DNA of 64,000 nucleotides, from assembly GCA_010279815.1 (NCBI GenBank), contig QEOQ01000122.1, forward strand, positions 1,063,493 to 1,127,492. The letters run 5' to 3'. Under the pieces are notes generated by a model. It searched no databases. It saw only the letters and a list, made by a program, of their open reading frames with translations, and was not told where the DNA came from. Shown here piece by piece: positions 43,527 through 55,958 of this stretch (the first letter of the stretch is position 1; each line of letters begins with the position of its first letter). The position numbers and the translations under genes are program-made. The DNA is from Brachionus plicatilis. Its lineage: Eukaryota > Rotifera > Eurotatoria > Ploima > Brachionidae.

Positions 43527-44076
43527 AATAAAATTCATTAAAATCGTTCAAAATTTTGAATAATTCGATTAAATCATTTCAAAGTTTTCTTGATTCAAAC
43601 AAATAATTGATCAATTTTGGCTAATTGACAAAGGCATCATATTAAAAAATAAACATATTTTAGACGCTTTGTTGAATACTATAAAAATATTATAATCTTC
43701 TATAAAAATACCAAAAAATTTTTTTAAATTCATTTTTCAAATTTTATTATTTTAATTAATCAGGTCTTGTCCAAAAAGTTAACAATTGATCACACAAAAT
43801 GTGATCATTTTAATAATGATGGCTTCCTGAACAAAAGAGATAAGCAAATAACTTTATAAGATCACTGAAAATGTGGTCATATTGTAATTACAGAAATTTG
43901 AGTTTTGATTACCTTTAGAAAGTGGTCTCACAGTATTTTCAGAATATGAAGGAAAATAATAACTTGTTAATCGTTTCTATAATAATTATTTTAGTCTAAA
44001 TTAATATTAATTTTAAACCAGTCTCCCACTTTCTAAGCTTAGAAGTTTAAATACATAGAACAGAAAGTATTAATTT

Positions 44077-45566
44077 ATCAATGAAGCATTGTGAAAAAGT
44101 TAAGAAATGCTTGACTTTTTTAGCCTCTATTTTGATTTGAACTACCATAGAATGGGCTAGGATTTTAATTTTTTTTCGTCTAAATTCTTTATTCGGGATG
44201 CGGACAAAATATAGAAAGATGAAATTTAGAAATTTTTTAAAAATATAGAAAGAAAAAATGTAGAAAAAAAATATAGAAAATTTTATTTAAAGAAAAAAAA
44301 TAGAGACTTTGGCTAAACTTTAATTTAAAAAGCTAATGTTATTCATTTCAAATAAAGAACAAAAATTTTTTATCATCAATTTATCATTATTTTTTGAAAT
44401 CTACAATTTCTAAATAATTATAACGACTGGTTCTGTGACGGGACGTTCGATATTGCGCCCATGTTTTTTAAAAAATATTATTCTATCGATATTGTTGAAT
44501 ATTGAATCATTTTTAGAAGGTAATAATTTACTAATTGGTGAAAAAAAAATTGAAAAAAATTAATTAGACTATTTATTCTTTGTATAATTTCCTATATTTT
44601 TGAATTCGATATTTTTTCTTTATATATTTTTCTTTTCGACATTTTTTTTCTAGGTAAATTCGATGTTTTTTTTCTTTATTTTTTCTCTATATTATCCAAT
44701 AATTTTTTTTTTTCTTTTGTATGTAACACGTCCCTATGTTCTCTTAGATCAAAATTAAAAAAATTCTGTATTGAAATGACAATCCATTCATTTTTTATTC
44801 TAATTAGACAAAGACTTTACAAATCATTCAATTTTTTTAATTTTTTATTTTTAATTTTTTTAATTGTGAAAAAGTTAAGAAACGTTTCAAATTTTACTTC
44901 TTTTTTCTTTGCGACAGGCACATTTCCTCAAAAAAACGTTTTATTTTGGAACCCATTTTTAAAAATAATTACGAAATGAACCTTTTTACAAAATTAAAAA
45001 AAAAATCAAAAATAGTCTTTATGCATGATCTAGACCTATTTTGAACATTTCCTATTTTTTAATATGATTTTCCATTTTGACAAAGTAAAATAGCTACTTT
45101 TCTGTACTGTTAAAAAATTTGACAAAGTTTAGGAATGGACATATTGGTTTTAAAAGCGACATATTTTTTTTTTAATTTTGTAAAAAGTTTCATTTAATAA
45201 TTATTTTTAAAAAATAAAATGCATTTATGGGTTTCTAAAATAAAATGTATTTTTGAGGAATTGTGCCTGTCGCAAAGAAAAAAGAAGGAAACTTTGAACC
45301 GTTTCTTAACTTTTTCACAATTAAAAAAATTAATAATTAAAAATTAAAAAAATTGAATGATTTGTTTAGTCTTTGTCCAATTAGAATAAAAAATGAATGG
45401 ATTGTCATTTCAATACAGAATTTTTTTAAATTTTGATCTAAGAGAATAAAGTATTTAGCCGAAAAAAATTGTCTCAAAATCATAATCCTAACCCATTCTA
45501 TGGTAGTTAAAATCAAAATAGAGGCAAAAAAATGAAGCGTTTTTCACTTCATATTTTTCATTGATT
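44077..45566. mobile_element. Fold-back element between granulin and fucosidase genes
   Basis: Outer arms (about 44077-44180 and 45480-45566: CCTCTATTTTGATTT, ACCATAGAATGGG and complements) and inner arms (about 44737-44970 and 45245-45450: ATCCATTCATTTTTTATTCT, GCGACAGGCACA and complements) are inverted. Arm order shows that the left arm is interrupted at 44185-44735. No reading frame of note; no target duplication identified. Confidence 0.65.
44185..44735. mobile_element. Insertion nested in the left arm of the fold-back element
   Basis: The right arm is continuous across TAAATACTTTATTCTCTTAG (complement), whereas the left arm carries about 550 extra bases at that point. The insert has GGGATGCGGAC near its left end, ACGTCCC near its right end, and an inverted pair of ATATAGAAAGAAAAAATG-type sequence. 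The exact borders are uncertain. Confidence 0.5.
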
Positions 45567-45866
45567 AAAAAGTCGATCAGAATATTTTTGATTATCACAA
45601 TGTGTGATCAGTGATGTTCACCAAAAAAACATTATTAAAAGATCAAATTTTGGAAAAGATCCAAATAGGATAATTTTAAAATTAAAATCAAAAAATTATT
45701 TATTTAAAATTTTGTCCAGTTTATCTTATCTGTCAATTAGTTGAAATTAATCTTAGGTTATCATCAAGCAGTTAGAAATAAATTGCAAGTCACATGATTT
45801 TTATCATTTTTTCAAATTCTATTTTTCAAGCTGAATTATCAAAATAATATTTCTATTAACCCAAAG

Positions 45867-47313
45867 ATGATAGAAAAAAAATTTCTAAGTTTATTAATCT
45901 TCATATTGATAAATAAAGCCGAAAATTTGAAGTACAATCCAGACTGGTCTTCGTTGGACACACGACCACTACCTAAATGGTACGATGATGCCAAAGTAGG
46001 AATATTTATTCATTGGGGTGTCTTTTCTGTTCCAAGCTTTCGATCTGAATGGTTTTGGTGGGACTGGCAAGGCGATAAACCAACGTCGGATGTAGTTGAC
46101 TTTATGAAAAACAATTATCCACCTAATTTTGAATATGCAGATTTCGCTCCAGAATTTAAGGCCGAATTTTTTGATCCATTGCAGTGGGTATCTTTGTTAA
46201 ACGCTTCAGGAGCCAAATATGTGGTCTTGACTTCAAAACACCACGAAGGCTATACACTTTGGCCATCAGCCTACTCATGGAACTGGAATTCAAATGATGT
46301 CGGACCTCACAGAGACTTGGTTGGAGACTTGGCTCAAGCGATCCGAACCAACTCTTCATTACGCTTCGGACTTTATCACAGTCTTTTCGAATGGTTTAAC
46401 CCTCTTTATTTAAGTGACAAAAATCAATCTTTCAAAACTCAGACTTATGTAAAAGTAAATTGATTTTTAAATAAAGTGACAAAAAAATCATTTTTTTTAG
46501 ATAAAAATTTATTAATTTTAGGAAAAAGCATTGCCGTCTTTGTATGAAATAGTGAATAAATATGAACCTGAAGTTGTTTGGTCTGATGGTGATTGGGAAG
46601 CTCAAGACTCATATTGGAATAGTACTGCATTTATTGCCTGGCTCTATAATGAAAGTCCTGTAAAAGACTCAGTAGTGGTTAATGATCGCTGGGGCTCTGG
46701 TGTTCTGTGCCAACATGGTGATTTCTATACCTGTCAAGACAATTTTAATCCAGGAAAACTTTTGAGTCACAAATGGGAAAATTGTATGCCTTTGGATAAT
46801 AATTCTTGGGGCTATAGACGCAATTTGAAGCTAAGTGATATATTGACAATTGAAGAAGTAATCAAAAGTTTAGCTGAGACAGTTAGCTGTGGAGGAAATA
46901 TTTTGATAAATATTGGGCCGACTAAAGAAGGAACTATAGCTCCTATTTTTGAAGAGCGTTTAAGACAACTAGGTGAATGGCTGTCCATTAATGGCGAAGC
47001 TATTTACGAATCTAAACCGTGGAAATATCAGAATGATACTAAGAATCCCGATGTATGGTACACAACTAATGGAGATTTGGTTTATGCCATTTTGCTTAAG
47101 TACCCTCAGTCTAGTCTAAAAGTAGAACTTGGTTCGGTGCAAATAACTGAAGCAACTCAAATTAATATTCTTGGTAATGATGAAAAATTACAATGGGTTG
47201 AATCACCCGAAGGTGGTGTAGTAATTGATTTGCATAGTGTTGATGCTAGTTCTCTTATTTCAAAATGGGCCTGGACTTTTAAATTAGAGAATGTTTCTTA
47301 TCAACAATGTTAA
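45867..47313 (+). CDS. FUCA1: Alpha-L-fucosidase, glycoside hydrolase family 29
   Basis: Removes terminal alpha-L-fucose from glycoconjugates, usually in lysosomes or secreted. Two exons, 45867-46454 and 46522-47313, join in phase 0 to give about 459 residues, close to the 466 of human FUCA1. Residues 1-19 form a signal peptide. Conserved GH29 blocks follow: [52 protein letters not shown], and in exon 2 VVWSDGDWE with D218 as the expected nucleophile. [26 protein letters not shown] and a C-terminal beta-domain complete the family pattern. Several N-x-S/T sites fit a secretory protein. No truncation is seen. FUCA1 or FUCA2 class cannot be decided in an invertebrate. Confidence 0.93.
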
Positions 47314-47352
47314 ATGTAAATTTTATCTAAAACTTATAGATGTAACTTATTA

Positions 47353-47358
47353 AATAAA
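47353..47358 (+). terminator. Poly(A) signal of the fucosidase gene
   Basis: AATAAA 40 bases after the TAA stop at 47311-47313. Confidence 0.6.
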
Positions 47359-50300
47359 TCATTTATAAAAATTTAATTTTAACTTGTAATTAAATTATTT
47401 TTTACTTGAATTATTTTAGTTTTCTTTTTTTAAATGATAAGAACCATCAGACTCAAATGCTTACATTATCCTGGTATTTTTAAAAAATAATTTTCAAAAA
47501 GCAAAACAAAAAAATTGTCATCAATAATAACTTTTTTGTGAATCGCTTATATTTATTGTGCTTCAACGATGTTATCTTTTAAGCTTAATTAAATCAAAAA
47601 TAAAAGAATAATTTTTCAAAAATTATAAACCACTGATTTTTAATTTAACCAAAAATTTTATAAAAATGTTTTATTTTTTGTCATGATTTTATGATGTGCT
47701 TGAGGTCATCAATTTTACGGATCAAGATTATAATAAGAGGGTTAGGTTAAGTTACTAAATTAAAAAAATGAATTCAATTTAGTTATTTAAATTTTTTTTT
47801 CAAATTTGAAAAAATCGTGATAGATTTGTATTTACTTTTGGATCTCTTTTAAAAAAATTTGTTTTTGAATAAAAAAATAAGCATTCAGAAGCTTTTTTTT
47901 TGTTAAAAATTTTTGTTATTTTTCAAAAATTTATATTTGATCATTCTTTAGAAGTATCCAATGATTCATTTATCAAACAATTAGTCTTAATTATGACTTT
48001 AACTCTTTTTAGAGTATGTTTGTTAAATGAGAATAGATTTTTTGAATAATCATCTCTTGAGACAAAGCTTTAATTCATAAAACTATTTAAGTAAAGAAAA
48101 TATAAAAATTCAAGGGTCAATTTTAAGTTATTAAAACATTTATTACATATTTATAAAAAAAAATTAAGTTTTTGAAAATTTTAAAGGTACATTCCTTTTT
48201 GATATACATATTAAAAATTCTAATATGAAAGCCGAAAAGAATATATGGTTACTCTGAATTGCTCTAAAAAAATGTCTAATAATTTAGAAAGAAAAAGTCA
48301 TCAGCTTTTAATCTTTGTTTTTTTTATAATTCTGTTTCAACGACAATCATTTATGCCTATAAGAATAGCTCTTTTTAACACAAATTTCTAAATAATCAAG
48401 CAAACATTTTTTTTGAAATGTATTTGTTCAGAAAAAAATTTTTCTTCAATTTCAGTTAAACCTCAATTGAGAATCTGTAAATTATAATAAAATTTGAAAT
48501 AAAAAAAGTTAAACTTCATTTTAATCATGTTCATATTTTAAAATACACAAAAGAACAATTAAAAATTATTTTTTTAATAATATTAATTCTTCAGAAATTC
48601 ATAAATTCCTTTTAAAATATCTTTTAAAAAATTGAATTTGATGATTTAACCAAAAATCACACCAAAAAGATCGGTAGTTCACATTTCGATTTTTTCCTGG
48701 TATTAAAATTTTTTCCTCATTACGCTTTTTAATTTAACCCGTTTGTTTCAATAAAAAATATTTGATTTATAAGTAAACGATTTCGTTTTTTAGACCTTTT
48801 ACTAAATATAATGTAAACAATGATTTTGACTATTTATTGAAGAAAATGCATGGGTTTCAAAAACTTTTTTTTTTCTTTAAAGATTGCTAAATTAATTTGT
48901 CATTTTATCTGTGCATAACTACGCGAAAATAATTTTTTAGGAAAATTTTTTAACACAAATTATTAAATAAGATTTTTAATCGATATCTTTTCGACCAAGT
49001 TGTATTTTTAAATAAATTGTTTATTATTACCACGATCTTTTAAAATATTTTTAAATTTGTGTTACCATTAAAAAATAAAGTAACTTTATCACAATATTTT
49101 TGTTTCCATTCTTCATAATTTACAATAAAAATAGTGAAATTAGAATTATTTTTTGCACAAAAAAATATTATTCAGGCGCCACAATCGCTCTCTATTTGCA
49201 TAGCCACACTTCAAGTTGCTTAAGATTTAATTTAGAACTAAGATTATTGAATATTTTTTTATTTATTTATGAATACAAAGTTTTCCTGCTATTTTGTTTA
49301 TTTTATTTTTAATTAATTGTATAAGGTAGAAGCGTGCCTAAACTAAAGCTATTAGGAGATTCTCAATTTGGTTTAATATTGTTTAAAACAAACAAGCTTT
49401 TTATTTAATTTTTAAATTGAGAAACACTTGTTTATTCAATCAAACTAAAAGCTTATCACAGCAAGAAATGATAGACAATTGCTTCTCGTGTTACACACTC
49501 ATAAGCTAAGTTCTTGGCGCATCCTCTGACCAAACATAAACAAGACCAATTCATCAATTACATCCAGTGTATTTAGAGCAACAAAGGTAAAGCTACTCGA
49601 AATTAGTTTTTTTATTTCTTGCTAATTTAGCTTGATAAACACAGTGAATTAAGTGTGTTCGGTCACCTAAGACCTAGATTCATTTTGTTTAGCGTAAATA
49701 TTTATAGATTGATAAACAAAAATATATTAAATCTTATTTAGAAGAATATTTGTCCAATTTGCCTAGTCTACACTCGATCTCTTTCTCATTCTCACTTGAA
49801 CAATTTTTTATTTTTAAACTGTAATTAAGATCTTAAATTAAAATTAAACAAAATAGTCTAATACTTTAAAATTGATCATATTTCAACTGTTTTCTTTGCT
49901 CAAGACAAATACTTTGTACGGCCCCGAATCTTGAGTATTGTAACTTTTACTCCTAATTCAAGAATTTGATTGTTGATATTGAAAATTTATATCTTATTAT
50001 CAATAAATACTGTTTGTCTACTAAACAAATTGATAATTTTGACAACAACAACAACAAAAATATTTAAAAATATCAAGCTTGTTCGAGGTGTTTAAATTTT
50101 GTCAAATTTTAAAACTAAAAGATGTGAAATGATTATTTCATGATTAATTAAGAGATGATTATTAAATTAAAATTTTATTAATAAAAAAGAGAAACTAAAT
50201 ATCTAAAAAATGTATTGCATTTTTGTCAACCATTGAATGTAAATGTTGACTTTGGACTATAGTTATCACATTTCAAATATTACTAGTAAAGTCTTTTGAA

Positions 50301-51089
50301 TTGGATATTACTTAAGACACCTTCCAACTAAAATTGGAATTAATTGTCTACTCGGCTTTTTCATGAATTATTCAATTAAAAAATTTCTTGTAATTCTTAA
50401 TTTTAAATTTGATCTTTTGCAACTTTTTTTTAATTTTTACTTCCTCTAAGTGATGATCAAAACTAAATTATCACTTTAGATTTAACTATGAAAAAAATTG
50501 AATCCTATTGAATCTTCCTTTTAATCCAGTAAAACTCATTCAGCGAAAAAAAGTTTGGAAGCCTTTAGAGAATCAAAATAGAATATATACCGTACCAAAT
50601 CTGTATTTACATTTAATAATTATATTCATCATATTCAAAAAACTTTAATCTATTTGTACAAGCTAGTCGCCATTACTTTTAGCTGTTCACATGAAAGAGA
50701 ATACTTTTCAGTCGACCAAATACCTTCAAAATTAATCACAAATAAACAAAAATTCTTCTCGTGTTGACTTTTTTTTTCTAAAATAAGCCATATTTCAACA
50801 CTTTAAAAATGACGCTACCATGCGTAAAAATAACTCTAAACTTTTACCAATCTTTTTATTCAACTCTTTTAATTTTAATGAGTTAAAAAATTTGATAATA
50901 ATAATGTCTAATATTTGTGGTGTTGGAGATCAACTCGATGCAATAACCTGAGTATCAAATGGAATAATAATTTTTCCCATGCTATCTTTTTTAGATCCCT
51001 AAAAAGATTCTTAAAGCTTAAGTTCTCAGCTTTCGTTTGGTACCATTTGTAGCCAAAAAGATAAAAGACTAAGGTCTCTGAGTATTTTT

Positions 51090-51170
51090 GAAAGCCTTCA
51101 GCAGGGTCAGAACATTTGGCCCTCTGTTTGCATAACTAACACGCAAACCACTCGGCCAAATGGCTTCTGA
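51090..51170 (-). other. tRNA-like relic (possible tRNA pseudogene or SINE head)
   Basis: On the minus strand GAAGCC...TTTGGCCGAGTGGTTTG matches the pol III A-box/D-arm of Leu or Ser type tRNAs. GTTTGC and GCAAAC could form an anticodon stem around an over-long loop, GTTCTGACCC resembles a B-box with an extra base, and GGCTTT could pair with GAAGCC. The T-arm does not pair well, so it is not a working tRNA. Confidence 0.3.
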
Positions 51171-52577
51171 ATCAAATGGAATCCGTGACTTTAAAGGTTT
51201 AGAAGAGCACATTACCATTATTTGCTATTCAAATCAATAAAACAATAAAGCAAAAAGTTTTTATTTGAAAGAAAAAAAATGAAAATTGTATAATATGATT
51301 AGAAAAGAAGTTCGGCTATGATTTTTTTTTGCCTTGAATTTGGACTTTAGGGATTAAGCCAAGAAATAAATAAAACAATTTTAAATCATAAAGTTTATTT
51401 AATGGAATCCGCAATTATAACAATAATGTAGTGGTTTAATTAGTAGCTAGTATATGTGCTTCAGATGCAGTTAATAGTCAAGATTAAATAATAAGTAGAG
51501 ACATGTCAAGACTTGGGTCTTAACATTAATTAGCCTCTAAAGCAAAGATTGAACTACTATTTAGCCATGAAATTAAAAAAAAAAACTAATCAATTTAAAA
51601 ACATTACAAAGGTTCTTCTAGATATTTATATTCTCCTTTAATTTAAGGTTCTTCTGAGTTAACTCTACTTAAAATGCTTTTTTCTTTTTTACCGTTTTGA
51701 TTGTGTGAGGAGCGTCTGCATTTCATCGTGGAGTTTGATTGTGTTTCTCTTAACATGCTTCCCCAGGATTAATCTTGTTGTCGTGCAAGTTGGTCTGTTC
51801 TTGTTTGACGATTAGATTTGGGTTTGTATTGCTGCATACGATTTGTTAGGTGGAACAATTATCGTTGACAAAGCGTATTGCGACCATTTACCAAGAACCT
51901 TGGGTCTTAGCACTTAAAAGCATAATCAGATGCTGGTGATTGTGAGAGAATGGTACATCTGAACAAAAAGCTTCTGTTTGAATGCGGCCAATATTTTTTT
52001 CTCTTCAATGCAAATTTAAATTGATAATTTTTAAATTAAAAACTTAGTCTGGGAAGAATTTTGTTGAATGCAGTCAATTTGACTGGTTTAGTGCTTCTGG
52101 TGTTAAAAGAGTGATCTTGACAAGCCTCGATCAAATCCAAGACTGATGCTTTTTATTTTGCAAAAAAATTATCCCTCTTGAACAAATTATTTGACTGATA
52201 AATTCTTACTTATATAGTCTAACGTTGGCACAATATTTTAAGTCTAAATATTTTCGAATGAAAATAAAAAATTAGTTATCTAACTAGCATAGTGCAATTG
52301 ACATATTTGGCACCATTCGATTGTACTGCACTTGTACTGAAATTAAAGACTAGAATCCAATTTTTTTTTCTCTCAATTTCTTTTTTGCAATTGGTTAGTG
52401 AGGAGAGAAAAAAAAACATAAAATCCTAATTTAAAATCCAATTAACAAAGCCAATCCAAATTAGTGTTCAAAACATAGCGAAAATTATTTCAAATTCTAT
52501 TCGCCGTATTCAAAATCCAACTGAGCAAATAAATAAAATAGCTACTCTAAAATCTAATTTGATATTCAAATAAGTAT

Positions 52578-52718
52578 TTTTTTCTCTCTTTCTTTCTTTC
52601 TCTTTCTATTTTTTTTTTATTCTCATTTTAGTTATTCTTTTAATTCCTCCTCAACTTACAATAAAATATTTTTTCTCTATTTCTTTTTTTTTTCTCTTTC
52701 TCTCTCTCTCTCTTTCAA
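52578..52718 (+). repeat. Pyrimidine (CT/T) tracts upstream of the DMRT gene
   Basis: Runs of CTCTCT, TTTCTTTC and poly-T in the 350 bases before the DMRT start codon. They may lie in the 5' UTR or core promoter. Comparable simple GA or CA tracts precede DOP1 and BCL9. Confidence 0.55.
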
Positions 52719-52925
52719 AAAGTGTCTCATAATTTAATAAACGTCACAAAAAATTGCCAAAGCAAACTGCCAGTCCATTTCCATTCACCTTTTTGTTTTA
52801 TTTGTGCGCCACTCTTTACTCAGCTAATTTAAATATATTCACTCACTCTCTCTTTCTTTTAAAAGATTTGAAAAAAGAAAATAAATTTTGTTGTTTTTTG
52901 AAACTATTTAAACTTGGCTACGACT

Positions 52926-55872
52926 ATGGAATCAAAAAGTATGCTTGTGGGAAAGAACTGTCAACAGCACGCTGACCAAGCTCCTATGGCGCAGTCGTTT
53001 CCGGCACTGCCACAGGCGCTGTTTATGCGCGCCTCGGAGAAATATCAGCGCACGCCCAAGTGCGCCCGGTGCCGGAACCACGGCGTCGTGTCCACTCTAA
53101 AGGGCCACAAACGCTACTGCAAATGGAAGGACTGCAATTGCGCCAAGTGCACTCTGATTGCCGAGAGACAGCGCGTGATGGCGGCGCAGGTCGCGCTCAG
53201 AAGACAGCAGGCCCAGGAAGAGAACGAGGCCAAGGAGCTGAGCGTTTTGTACGGCACTTCGTGCGAGGCCATTATGGCGCTCAAGCGCACACTCCAGCCA
53301 GACGACAACAAGCCCGACGACTCCGACGACAATGAGATCAACGAGGACGAGACAAGCTTTGATCGGTGTGTGCTCAAAGCCAGCCAAAAGCCGTGTGCCA
53401 ACATCAAAAAAACTTCTGGTAAGTGCTTTTTTGCATTCCATTCCAATGTGCACGGCTCATGTGGCCGAATTTTTGCTAGGATTAACGTGATAAGTGTTTG
53501 CTTGTTTTTTAATTCTGTCATTGATTAACTGGAATATTTCCGGGTTTAATCGGATTCGAGTTTACTTTGGCTCTTCCGCATCTATTTGTGTATTTAAATA
53601 CTTTTACTTTCATTTTCCAAGATCATTAGACAAGTTTTTCAAGAATTTAAAAAATACAAACTAACATCTGGCTTGACTGCCTAAGCCCAAAATTAAATTT
53701 TAAATAAATAAATAAAGTTTTGTTTTTGTTGGAGTTGTAGTTTTTTTAGAAATTAAACATCAATGTATTCTTTACTTAAGTAGTTGATCATGAACATGAT
53801 TTAAGTGAGATTACAAGCTAAAATAAGCTTTATTTTCAAGTAGAGATCGATTCGAATCAATAGAATTCTGTATATGTCACTCATAAGATCATTAATTCAT
53901 TCACTGCTCTTTAATACTCCAGTCGGATGTCCACAAGATAAAAAAACAGATCCAAAAAATGCAAAATCATTCTATCAAAGTTATAGAATGTTTTGCAAGT
54001 CAAGACAAGTGTCAAAACAGTCCACGAAGAGTTAAGAATCGACTTGGACAGGTCAAATAGGCTTTTAACTAAAAAAAAATTTTTCCAAAAAAACCACGAG
54101 TATATAAAGGACCATGTGGACCATGAAATTCCGTAAAACCCCATTTGCTAAATATTTAAAACAAAATTTTTTCTTAAATTTTACAATTACCTACAACCCA
54201 TTAATTTTATTTTATTTCTCTGACCTGTACAAATTATTTTAAACTATAATCAAAAATACCAACATGAAATGCGAATAAAAGGCGCTGTCATTCCGAATTG
54301 TGCTGAAATTTTTTCCTAAATTAATAATTAAATAAATAAATATTATTTAAAAAATTATTTAGAAATAATTTTTTAAATATTATGCCAGACTAATTATTTA
54401 AAAAAATTGCTTATGAAAAAATGTTCTCTGACATTTAGTAAATTTTGAAAAATTTTTCATGAAAAAATTTTTTTTAAATATTGAAACTTGGCCATGATAT
54501 AACTTGTAGGTGATAGCATCAGATCATACTCGAACAAAAATGAATAAACACAATTTTTAGTTGTTTTTATTTTTTAAATATTCTAAACCCATTTAAAAAG
54601 AAAATTGTGAGAGAAAAAATTTGAATTAATAATTGGGATCTAGATGACATTAAAAATGTAAATAAAAGATAATACGATTAAATGCTTGAAAGAGAGAGTA
54701 ATTAATTTGTTTTTGAGTTTAAAAAAGTAGCTTGTAGAAAAACCCGCGGAAAATTGTGTGAAAATGTTTTTTAATCGAGTCTAATAGTCAATGAAGAGAA
54801 GAGTTTAAATTAAAAATTAACTAAAGTATTTTAGTTATAGAGTTTAAGTTGAGATTTAAATATTTAATTTTGATAGTGTGAGTCAAAAAATTGGGGTTTT
54901 ATTTACTCTTGAATAAAAATTAAATATTAGATTAGGCATTGATTACATTGGGAAAATTTGAACAAATTTTTTTCCACTCATAAAATTCAACTGATACAAA
55001 AAGAGAGAGAGAGAGAGAAAAAAAAAAGAAATAAATATTGAAATTTAAGATTTTAAGAATCTCAACAGGCTTTTGGAGAGATTAATATTTGCTTTTTGAT
55101 TTTTTTTATTTTTATTAAATTGTTTTTTTTTTGTTAAGAAAGTGCATCGGAAACCTATTTTTCTAGTTCGCCCACGTCATCTGACTCATCGGCACAACTA
55201 GAACACGAGTCCAAACGTCAACGATTGTCGCCCAATAAGCCACAAATAAAAACTTATTACGAGAGTGACGAAATCGAGAGCAAAGCTGGCCACAAAAATT
55301 CCCACTACATCTCGCCGATTGTGTCGCCCAACGAACACAATCCGGACAAGTTTCAGCACAGATACAACAGCTTGTTTAGCTCGCAGCCCAACAATCAAGT
55401 GCCGGGGCCCAACATTTTCACCCATCATCTAAATCAGTCCGCCATGTACATGCCTGGCTATGGCAATCAAGCAAAATACTTGCCCAACTCTCACTTCATG
55501 CCGAATCATGAGCACGCTGCTTTGGCCGCCGCAGCAGCCTTTCATCTGAACTCAAACTTGGCGGCGGCGGTCGCGGCCGCTTCCTCCTCCCAGCCAAACT
55601 CTTACAACCGCTTGCCGGCTCACTTGATGCCGCTAGGTAACCACTTTCCCTACTTCAACCAATTTGCTGCGTTTGGCAGCAAGTATTCGGCCAAAAACGA
55701 CAATGAGCCGAGCAGCTATGACGTGAGCTTTTACGAAAATGTGAACATGTCTGCTTTGTCGTCTTGTTCGGTCTCGAACGATTCGCTTTCGGTCAAAACT
55801 GCCAGCAAGTCTTCTTTGTCGCCTGTTTCGTGCAAGGCATCGCCGCCATCAATCGCCTCCGATGCCTTATAA
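52926..55872 (+). CDS. dmrt99B: DM-domain transcription factor, DMRTA/dmrt99B-like
   Basis: Doublesex/mab-3 related nuclear regulator of sexual or neural development. Two exons, 52926-53418 and 55139-55872, joined in phase 1, give 408 residues. The start is the ATG at 52926; the frame upstream opens only with TTG. The DM domain (residues 43-90) has intertwined zinc ligands C46, C49, H52, H61, C65, C70, C72 and C75. The tail [18 protein letters not shown] is typical of DMRTA (dmrt99B) rather than DMRT1 or DMRT2. The second exon is low in conservation, with Ser-rich, His/Asn-rich and poly-Ala stretches. I see no DMA (CUE-like) domain, which DMRTA proteins usually carry. The coding exons are much GC-richer than the 1.7 kb intron. 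Subfamily assignment is inferred from the DM region alone. Confidence 0.87.
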
Positions 55873-55952
55873 AAATTAGATGTAAAATTTAAGAGTGTGA
55901 ATTTTAAGATTTATTTATTTTAACTTTAAGTGTTTTATTAAAAATTTTTTTA

Positions 55953-55958
55953 AATAAA
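55953..55958 (+). terminator. Poly(A) signal of the DMRT gene
   Basis: AATAAA 81 bases after the TAA stop at 55870-55872. Confidence 0.5.

Larger units (their letters stand above)
47314..52925. other. Intergenic region between fucosidase and DMRT genes
   Basis: AT-rich, with no convincing gene. A tRNA-like relic lies at 51090-51170. The stretch about 51680-51960 is less AT-rich and without reading frame, and could be regulatory or leader DNA of the DMRT gene. A pyrimidine tract precedes the DMRT start. Frames such as 49100-49312 are low-complexity F/Y/I runs and are not called. Confidence 0.5.
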
